Assembly: GCA_016284315.1 (NCBI GenBank)
Contig: JAEEOO010000051.1
Location: 1 to 64,000, forward strand
Direction: 5' to 3'
Source of the DNA: Lachnospiraceae bacterium
GTDB lineage: Bacteria > Bacillota > Clostridia > Lachnospirales > Lachnospiraceae
DNA: 64,000 nt
Positions 16,293 through 23,279 of this stretch are shown in pieces (within the stretch, counting starts at the first letter, position 1; each line of letters opens with the position of its first letter). A program made the translations under genes and the position numbers. A model generated the notes under the pieces. That model was given only the letters and a program-made list of their open reading frames with translations. It made no database searches and was not told the origin of the DNA.

Positions 16293-18365
16293 TTACTGCT
16301 GCTGTTTTGCGGCTTCGATCTCACGCTTCTCGATATCTGCAGGCGCCTGCTCATATCTTGCGAATTCATATGAGAATACGCCGCTTCCTCTGGTCATTGA
16401 ATAAAGCCTTGTATCATACTCGTAAAGCTCAAGATAAGGAATATCCGCTACGATCTCGGTATTTCCGTCTCCCAAAGGATTCATGCCAAGAACCTTTCCT
16501 CTTCTCTTATTGAGGTCGCCCATGATATCTCCGGTAAATTCATCGGATGCAACAACTTTAAGTGTTGCGATGGGCTCCATGAGAACGGGGCTTGCATCCA
16601 TGAATCCCTGCTTGAAAGCCTGCTCCGTGGCAACCTTGAAGGCAAGCTCCGAAGAATCTACAGTATGATAGCTTCCGTCGTAGAGAACAACCTTGACTCC
16701 GGTAACGGGATATCCTGCCAAAGGTCCGCTCTTAACGGATTCTGCTACTCCCTTTTCAACCGCAGGGAAGTAGTTCTTGGGAACCGCTCCGCCAACGACA
16801 GTCTGCTCAAAGATATAAGGGCTCTCGTCGTAGGAAGGTTCCATAGTGATCTTAACATGTCCGTACTGACCATGTCCGCCGGACTGTTTCTTGTATTTAT
16901 ATTCCGTATCAACTTTCTTTCTGATGGTCTCCTTGAAAGCGATACGAGGCTTTAACAGTTCGATATCAACCTTATACTTTTCAGCAAGGATGCTCTGAAC
17001 TATCTCAAGCTGCTGACCGCTGATTCCGTAAAGAAGAGTCTGGCCGTTATCACTGTCGTTTACGGTCTTTAAGGTAAGGTCTTCTGCAAGCATCTTTGAA
17101 AGAGCCTGGGAGATCTTGTCCTCGTCACCTTTCTTCTTAGCCTTGTACTGTTTGTAGGTATAGGGCTTTGAAATGGCGGCTCTTAAATAGGTCACAGGGT
17201 TCTTTCTCGTAGAAAGGGAATCCGTTGTCTGGGTTACTGCCAGTTTTGCAAGAGCACCGATATCTCCTGCATGAAGCTCCGTAACATCCTCGGGCTTTCC
17301 GCCGTTTAAGATAAAGAGCTTGCCGATCTTTTCATCGGTATCCCTGTGATAGTTGAACATAACGTCATCGGGTTTTAATACTCCGGAATTAACTTTGATA
17401 AGGGAGTACTTTCCGATATAGGGGTCCGCAATTGTCTTAAATACATATGCAGACTTAGGTTTTGAGAAATCATAATCGGCCTCAAATACCTCGTTATTAA
17501 CGGTATTGATACCTGCGCATTTACATTTATCCGGGCTGGGGAAGTACTTAACAATGTCTGCCATCAAGGTGTACATTCCTCTTGCCAAGGTATTGGAACC
17601 CATGAGCACGGGAACGATGGATCCGTCACAAACGCCCACACGCATAGCGGATCTTATCTCATCCTCAGAGAACTCATCGCCGTTAAAGTAGCGGTCCATG
17701 AATTCTTCACTGGTCTCAGCAACTGCCTCTAAAAGTACATCACGACAGATCTTAAGGTTTTCCTGTGAATAGTCGGGCACATCGAATTTATCAACTGTGC
17801 CGGCATTGTTCCATCTCTTAGCCTTCTGCTGAATAACGTTTACATATCCCACGAACTGCTCATTTTCTCTGATGGGCAGATGGAAAGGTGCAATGCGCTT
17901 TCCGTAAAGATTCTGAAGTTCCTGAACAACAGCCTTAAAACTTGCCTTGTCGATATCCATATCTGTTACGAATACCATACGGGGCAATTTTCTCTTCTCG
18001 CAGAGTTCCCAGGCTCTCTTTGTTCCGGATTCTATACCCGCTTTTCCGGAAACAACGATGATGGCTGCATCAGCTACAGAAAGAGCTTCTTCCGTCTCAC
18101 CGATAAAGTCAGGTGAACCGGGAGTATCAAGAATGTTCAGCTTATAATCTCCCCAGATTATAGGCAGGTGTGAGGTCTTAATGGAAAAGCCTCTCTTGAT
18201 CTCTTCCTTGTCGTAGTCACTCAAGGTATTTCCGGCTTCTACGGTACCCATCCTCTTAGTTGCGCCGGCGAGAAACGCCATGGCCTCAACAAGGGATGTT
18301 TTGCCGCAGCCCCCATGTCCAAGCAGTACTACATTTCTGATCTTGTCAGTTGTAAATACGTTCAT
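16293..18365 (-). CDS. EF-G-like translational GTPase (EF-G2 type paralogue)
   Basis: Protein of 690 residues with the five-domain layout of elongation factor G. G1 is GHGGCGKTS (16-24), switch region RGFSI, G3 DTPGSPDF (80-87), and domain III-V landmarks include GGHGQYGHVKITMEP. The G4 element reads FVTDMD (132-137) where EF-G has NKMD, so the Asn and Lys that read guanine are replaced; the final Asp remains. With G1 of the GHGG type this fits the EF-G2 paralogues rather than the main fusA, which normally sits with rpsG and rpsL, absent here. It could act in translation under special conditions or as a ribosome protection-like factor; neither is shown. Ribosome site GAGGAGG; monocistronic. 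Confidence 0.85.
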   Translation of the reverse strand: MNVFTTDKIRNVVLLGHGGCGKTSLVEAMAFLAGATKRMGTVEAGNTLSDYDKEEIKRGFSIKTSHLPIIWGDYKLNILDTPGSPDFIGETEEALSVADAAIIVVSGKAGIESGTKRAWELCEKRKLPRMVFVTDMDIDKASFKAVVQELQNLYGKRIAPFHLPIRENEQFVGYVNVIQQKAKRWNNAGTVDKFDVPDYSQENLKICRDVLLEAVAETSEEFMDRYFNGDEFSEDEIRSAMRVGVCDGSIVPVLMGSNTLARGMYTLMADIVKYFPSPDKCKCAGINTVNNEVFEADYDFSKPKSAYVFKTIADPYIGKYSLIKVNSGVLKPDDVMFNYHRDTDEKIGKLFILNGGKPEDVTELHAGDIGALAKLAVTQTTDSLSTRKNPVTYLRAAISKPYTYKQYKAKKKGDEDKISQALSKMLAEDLTLKTVNDSDNGQTLLYGISGQQLEIVQSILAEKYKVDIELLKPRIAFKETIRKKVDTEYKYKKQSGGHGQYGHVKITMEPSYDESPYIFEQTVVGGAVPKNYFPAVEKGVAESVKSGPLAGYPVTGVKVVLYDGSYHTVDSSELAFKVATEQAFKQGFMDASPVLMEPIATLKVVASDEFTGDIMGDLNKRRGKVLGMNPLGDGNTEIVADIPYLELYEYDTRLYSMTRGSGVFSYEFARYEQAPADIEKREIEAAKQQQ

Positions 18366-18436
18366 CCCAATACCTCCTCTATATTTAATTCGTTACGCTC
18401 TATATCACACCCGAAGGTGATATGGATCCTAATGAC

Positions 18437-18581
18437 GCCGGGCATACTACGTGTATATGTATTCATGCACCGACTCTCGTCTATGGGTCCTCGAAGCAGC
18501 GGTACTAAGCTCATTCTTCGAATTCGCTAAGTGCCGGCCTCGGACACATTGCCTTCATACATATACACGCAGTCTCCCGGC
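18437..18581. repeat. Long dyad element (about 145 bp), MITE-like or structured RNA
   Basis: Arms 18437-18462 and 18557-18581 pair as GCCGGG, a mismatched 6/7-nt stretch, then a perfect 13-bp CGTGTATATGTAT/ATACATATACACG. The 94-nt interior contains a further CGAAG/CTTCG hairpin (18492-18496, 18516-18520). It lies between the uxuB stop and the EF-G paralogue, so it may be a terminator, a leader RNA or a miniature inverted-repeat element. Confidence 0.6.
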
Positions 18582-18589
18582 TGACTAAA

Positions 18590-20197
18590 TTAATTCACCA
18601 GCGCGTGTAATTCCTTACGGACCGCGCCGGGAGCGGCGATGAGGCGATTGAAGTAGTCGACTACCAAGTCGGCGAGGCCTGCTTCGAAGAGGTTTACGCC
18701 GAAGATGGTTGCGTCCTCAAGGAGAGGGCGGAGTTTGTCGGCAGATACTGTGTCCCCAAGTTTGATATCTGCTACGACTGCGCCTGCGCTCTCAAGGCGG
18801 GGATCGTCGCTTCTTGTAAATGCATTTCCGTTGTCGTCAAGACCCATGAGATATCTCATCCAGCCGGCAAATACGAAGGGAATGCATTTAAGATCATTAA
18901 GATCGAGTCCGTTCTTGATATAGTTCTTTATAGTCTCGCCAAATCTGATGGGAAGTTTCTGTGATGTGTCGGTTGCAATTCTCTGAGGAGTATCCGGCAT
19001 AAAAGGATTGGGTACACGTACGTTAAGTACTGTATCGATAAACTCCTTAGGATCAAGAACACCGGGATCTACTACTACGGGAAGTCCCTCTTTGTAACCG
19101 ATGGTTTCAACAAGTTTCTTGAGGTCTGCATCCTTCATCTCGTCTGAGATACGGGTAAACCCGAGGATGCATCCGTATACAGCAAGAGCGGTGTGAAGAG
19201 GATTAAGGCATGTGCATACCTTCATCTTCTCTACCTTGTCAACGGTCTCCTTGTCGGTAAAGATAACGCCGACTTTCTCAAGGGCAGGTCTTCCTGCCGG
19301 GAATTCGTCCTCGATGACAAGGTACTGTGTCTCCTCAGCGTTTACGAAGGGAGCAACATAAGTACCCTTACTTGTTACAACAGGCTCAAGTCCCTCAAGT
19401 CCGTCCTTCTTTAAGATGTCCTCAACTGAAGCATCGGGTCTGGGTGTGATCTTGTCGATCATTGACCAGGGGAATGAAACCTTTGACTTGTCGTTAATAT
19501 AATCTGCAAAGCCTTTTTCAGCTTTTCCGTTTTCTGTCCATGCCTTTGCAAATGCGCTTACAGCGGCGTAGAGCTTGTCTCCGTTGTGAGAGCAGTTGTC
19601 GGTTGAAACCATAGCGATGGGAAGGGCTCCTGCCTTAAATCTCGCATAGAGAAGTGATGATACCTTTCCGATGTATGTAGCGGGCTTTTCAGGGCCTGCT
19701 TCAAAGTCTGCAAGAACTGCGGAAGTAGTCTCTCCTGCTGCATTAACAAGACTGTAGCCCTTCTCAGTGATCGTGAAGGTTGCCATCTTAAGGCTCTTTG
19801 AAGTAAAGATCTCCTTAAGTCTTGAATACTCTTTCTCGTTATCGGAATCAAGGATGCATGATTCTGAAACGCTTCCGATAACTCTCTTTCCAATGCTTCC
19901 GTCACTCTTTAATGTGATGAGAACGGAAAGATTGTCGTTTCCTCTGTAGGATTTTTCTACGATCTCGTAATCGAATCCCTCGATAACGGTAACGCCCTTA
20001 TCGGAGTATCCCTTTTCGATCATATCCTGTGCCAAAGCGGCATGAAATGCTCTGAAAAGATTTCCTCCTCCGAAATGTACCCACTCGGGCTGTTTAACTG
20101 TATTCTCAGTTACTTTATCAATATCAAAATCAGGAAGTAAATAACCCTTGGTTACCCACTCATCCTTAGCTTTTATTCCTTCGCTGCAAAGCTTCAT
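18590..20197 (-). CDS. uxuB: D-mannonate oxidoreductase (fructuronate reductase)
   Basis: NAD-dependent enzyme of 535 residues of the mannitol dehydrogenase family that interconverts D-fructuronate and D-mannonate in glucuronate catabolism. The Rossmann part shows VHFGGGNLFRAFHAALAQDM (about 40-60); the catalytic half carries STDNCSHNGDKL and CLNPLHTALAVYG with the conserved Lys/Asn/His region. The start overlaps the uxuA stop as ATGA, so the two genes are co-translated. Tagaturonate reductase (UxaB) is the alternative within this family, but the uxuA partner supports UxuB. Cytoplasmic. uxaC and the kinase kdgK are not in the window. Confidence 0.9.
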   Translation of the reverse strand: MKLCSEGIKAKDEWVTKGYLLPDFDIDKVTENTVKQPEWVHFGGGNLFRAFHAALAQDMIEKGYSDKGVTVIEGFDYEIVEKSYRGNDNLSVLITLKSDGSIGKRVIGSVSESCILDSDNEKEYSRLKEIFTSKSLKMATFTITEKGYSLVNAAGETTSAVLADFEAGPEKPATYIGKVSSLLYARFKAGALPIAMVSTDNCSHNGDKLYAAVSAFAKAWTENGKAEKGFADYINDKSKVSFPWSMIDKITPRPDASVEDILKKDGLEGLEPVVTSKGTYVAPFVNAEETQYLVIEDEFPAGRPALEKVGVIFTDKETVDKVEKMKVCTCLNPLHTALAVYGCILGFTRISDEMKDADLKKLVETIGYKEGLPVVVDPGVLDPKEFIDTVLNVRVPNPFMPDTPQRIATDTSQKLPIRFGETIKNYIKNGLDLNDLKCIPFVFAGWMRYLMGLDDNGNAFTRSDDPRLESAGAVVADIKLGDTVSADKLRPLLEDATIFGVNLFEAGLADLVVDYFNRLIAAPGAVRKELHALVN

Positions 20198-21279
20198 CTT
20201 CTCTCCACTCCTCTTGTATGACTCTTTTCAATAGCCTCCCAAAGACCGTTAAGATAGGTTGCTCCAAGGGCTCTGTCGTAGAGACCGTAACCGGGCATAG
20301 CTACCTCGTCCCAGATCATTCTTCCGTGGTCGGGACGGATGGGGCCGTCAAAATCAATATCATAAAGAGCCTTCATGATCTCGTACATATCAAAGGTTCC
20401 GTCACTTGAAAGATGTGCGGACTCCTCGAAGTTTGTAGGAGAATGGAACTTAAGATTTCTAACGTGTGCGAAATGGATCCTGCCCTTAAGGGATCTGATC
20501 ATATCGGGAAGATCGTTCTCCAGGTTGGTTCCGTATGAACCTGAGCAGAAGGTAACGCCGTTGTGAGGATTATCAACCATCTGCATCATGCGAAGGATGT
20601 TCTTCTTGTTGATGATGATCCTGGGAAGGCCGAATACGCTCCATGCGGGATCATCGGGATGAATTGCCATGTTGATGTCGTACTTATCGCAAACAGGCAT
20701 GATCTTCTCAAGGAAGTACTTAAGGTTTGCAAAAAGCTTCTCATCATCAATATCCTTGTACTGCTCGAAAAGCTCCTTGATGTGAGCCATTCTCTCAGGC
20801 TCCCAGCCGGGAAGGATAGCACCGTTGGCATCTCCTGCGATCATGTCAAACATGTTCTCGGGCTTGATGGCATCAACTGCTTCCTGGGTGTATGCAAGTA
20901 CGGTTGAACCGTCGGGACGAACTCTTGCAAGCTCGGTTCTTGTCCAGTCAAATACGGGCATGAAATTATAGCAAACAAGATGAATATCTTCCTTACCGAG
21001 ATTCTCAAGAGTCTCGATATAATTGGCAATATACTGCTCTCTCTCGGGGGCGCCGGTCTTGATGGCGTCGTGAATATTTACGCTCTCAATACCTGATATA
21101 TGAAGGCCTGCTGCCTCAACTTCCTCCTTAAGTGCTCTGATCCTCTCTCTTGACCAAACCTCTCCGGGCTGGGTATCGTAAAGTGTCGTAATGACACCGG
21201 TCACACCGGGGATCTGTCTGATCTGCTTCAAGGTAACGGTATCAAACTTTGAACCGTACCAACGTAAAGTCATTTCCAT
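20194..21279 (-). CDS. uxuA: Mannonate dehydratase
   Basis: Metal-dependent TIM-barrel enzyme of 361 residues converting D-mannonate to 2-keto-3-deoxygluconate. MTLRWYGSKFDTVTLKQIRQ at the N-terminus, SGIESVNIHDAIKTG, HPDDPAWSVFGLPRI and RPDHGRMIWDE near the C-terminus are family hallmarks with metal-binding His and Asp residues. Length is normal. Two ATGs six bases apart (21279 and 21273) follow AGAGGA, so the exact start is uncertain. With uxuB it links glucuronate from glucuronoxylan side chains to the Entner-Doudoroff route. A weak terminator of the GGDEF gene separates it from that gene upstream. Confidence 0.93.
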   Translation of the reverse strand: MEMTLRWYGSKFDTVTLKQIRQIPGVTGVITTLYDTQPGEVWSRERIRALKEEVEAAGLHISGIESVNIHDAIKTGAPEREQYIANYIETLENLGKEDIHLVCYNFMPVFDWTRTELARVRPDGSTVLAYTQEAVDAIKPENMFDMIAGDANGAILPGWEPERMAHIKELFEQYKDIDDEKLFANLKYFLEKIMPVCDKYDINMAIHPDDPAWSVFGLPRIIINKKNILRMMQMVDNPHNGVTFCSGSYGTNLENDLPDMIRSLKGRIHFAHVRNLKFHSPTNFEESAHLSSDGTFDMYEIMKALYDIDFDGPIRPDHGRMIWDEVAMPGYGLYDRALGATYLNGLWEAIEKSHTRGVERR

Positions 21280-21319
21280 TTTACTTTTCTTTTTCCTCTT
21301 TCCTCATAATTTTTATAGC

Positions 21320-21351
21320 AAAACCTCCGCCTAAAGTATGACGAAGGTTTT
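21320..21351 (-). terminator. Hairpin after GGDEF gene
   Basis: A 12-bp stem (21320-21331 with 21340-21351) and 8-nt loop, with two G-U pairs only in minus-strand RNA, which supports transcription in that sense. The following T-run is poor. Confidence 0.5.
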
Positions 21352-21365
21352 AAGTTTTCGCAGAG

Positions 21366-23147
21366 TTACACCTGACGTGAGACCACCTCAAATATCAGGG
21401 AACCGAAAAGTCCCAGATTGCTGATCTCCGCATCGCTCCACTTATGATTTCTGTTCAGCATATTGCAGCTGAAGAAATATTTGGAATCAGTATCGGGATC
21501 AACTAAATAAAGCTGTATCAGGGACATGCACTTCTTCTCCTGCAATACATCAAAAACCTTGACGCAGGAGTGGCGCAGACTGGTATGGTTGTTTAAAACA
21601 CGGAGACCGTTTGAATCAAACTTCTCCATATAACCATCGTCACTTATAAACGTTTCCGCGGATAATCCGGAAGGATATTTACCGCAGCTGAACATAGGCT
21701 TTTTCATGTCACGGTAGAACACATCTATACTATCGAGATCAAAGCTCTTTACAACGTCTACCATAACCTTTTCTACGGCACTCACACCGTTTTTGAAGAG
21801 ATCCTTGACCACACGGTTAATGGATTTAGCCTGTTCATCGAATGAAGAGATTCCCTTTGTTACCGCACCGGTCTCAATGTCCTTGTGCATCTCGGGACGA
21901 TAGATGATATATCTGTTTTTGCCCTTCTCTTTTGCAATATAAAGACATTTATCCGCAAGGGCAAGAAGATCCTTATAATTGTTTCCGTCATCGGGATAAA
22001 GAGAAATACCCATGGAAAGATTAAACTTTTCCATGTTAAGTTCTTCCTTTGCCCTGGCAGAAACATGATATTTAATACGTCTTAAAACGCTTCTGAGCTT
22101 TTCCTCATCCTGTACACGGTCCGTAAGGATGTAGAATTCATCGCCTCCGTATCTTCCGACGATGCCGGCATCTCCAACAATTTGTTGTAATACGCTGGCA
22201 AGAAGATATATTGCCCTGTCACCTACCTGGTGACCGAAGTTATCATTTATGCTCTTGAAGTCATCAATATCAAGAAGCACCATGTAATGCTTTCTGTCCT
22301 TATTTCCTTCGCTGTTAAATACATGCTCGGAATACTCAACTATAGATCTTTTATTTAGAAGTCCCGTAGCAGAGTCAAGGCCTGCCGCAGTAAGGTAAAA
22401 AGGAAGGTTATCCTCGTCTCCGGAAATAACATTGATCAAACCAAATATCATGGGATGATTATCGGCTTTTCCGGCTCTTGCTCTGATCAAAACATTTTGT
22501 ACCTTCTTTTCAGAGTTAAAAAATCCCGTCCTTATAGTGGTCTCTATGGTACAATCGCCACAGCTGAATTGATCTCCAAGTTTTTCTATAAGCGCAAGAT
22601 TACTTGCGGACTGCTCTGCGGTCTCTTTTATCTTTTCAATGAACACATCATAGGTATCGTAGAACTCTCTTACACTGTGGTCACTTACATATCTGTATAC
22701 GCTGACAATCTTTTTATCCACGTCATAGTCCATAAGGCTCTGACCGGAAAGGCCCAAAAGGGTTTTGTACTTCCATACATTGTCGCCATGCTTTAAGCAC
22801 ATCTGCTCAACAACGGGAATGTTCCAGACTTTTATACAATAGCAAAGCTCCTCATTCGGCAGATATTCACCTTCGATATCTGTCAAACAAGGTTTCTCGT
22901 TTCTGTCCACTATAAATGTGATGATGCGATCTTTGCCGTTTTCTTTAACCAAATGAAGGAACTCTTCAAGTTCCTTTTTGCATTTATCGTTTGCACCAAG
23001 TTCATAAAAAGGTGAATTCTTGTTGCCTGCGATAAATTCATGACCGTCCTGATCATAAGATGCTATCTTAAAATCCTCGGTCAAAGACAGGTAGAAATAG
23101 ATTACCGGTGATACATCAGATCCTTTTTCAATCTCTCCTATTATCAA
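21366..23147 (-). CDS. Diguanylate cyclase (GGDEF domain) with flanking sensor-like domains
   Basis: Soluble signalling protein of 593 residues. The cyclase domain (about 255-420) contains LDIDDFKSINDNFGHQVGD and an intact GGDEF (334-338), so cyclic di-GMP synthesis is expected. The RxxD inhibitory site five residues before GGDEF is absent (GDAG stands there), so product inhibition through that site is unlikely. About 250 residues before it look like PAS-type sensory sequence, and about 160 residues after it (430-593) form a further domain of unknown type, possibly GAF-like. No membrane segment. The start is TTG with GAGAGG 7-8 nt upstream; no nearby ATG is available. Monocistronic. Confidence 0.85.
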   Translation of the reverse strand: MIIGEIEKGSDVSPVIYFYLSLTEDFKIASYDQDGHEFIAGNKNSPFYELGANDKCKKELEEFLHLVKENGKDRIITFIVDRNEKPCLTDIEGEYLPNEELCYCIKVWNIPVVEQMCLKHGDNVWKYKTLLGLSGQSLMDYDVDKKIVSVYRYVSDHSVREFYDTYDVFIEKIKETAEQSASNLALIEKLGDQFSCGDCTIETTIRTGFFNSEKKVQNVLIRARAGKADNHPMIFGLINVISGDEDNLPFYLTAAGLDSATGLLNKRSIVEYSEHVFNSEGNKDRKHYMVLLDIDDFKSINDNFGHQVGDRAIYLLASVLQQIVGDAGIVGRYGGDEFYILTDRVQDEEKLRSVLRRIKYHVSARAKEELNMEKFNLSMGISLYPDDGNNYKDLLALADKCLYIAKEKGKNRYIIYRPEMHKDIETGAVTKGISSFDEQAKSINRVVKDLFKNGVSAVEKVMVDVVKSFDLDSIDVFYRDMKKPMFSCGKYPSGLSAETFISDDGYMEKFDSNGLRVLNNHTSLRHSCVKVFDVLQEKKCMSLIQLYLVDPDTDSKYFFSCNMLNRNHKWSDAEISNLGLFGSLIFEVVSRQV

Positions 23148-23279
23148 GTTGTAACCTCTCTTCCGATCATTAAATGATACAGATGTATACGTAATATTAT
23201 TTTACTAAACTCTCCCCTAAAGGTAAAGGATTTACAGGAAAATTTAGATATTTATAATGCGTCCTTTTCAAGCTTTTTA

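Noticed and set aside
16293-18365. Tetracycline resistance ribosome protection gene (tet type)
   Set aside because: Length, G1 motif GHGGCGKTS and overall layout fit EF-G2 paralogues better, and no mobile resistance context is present.
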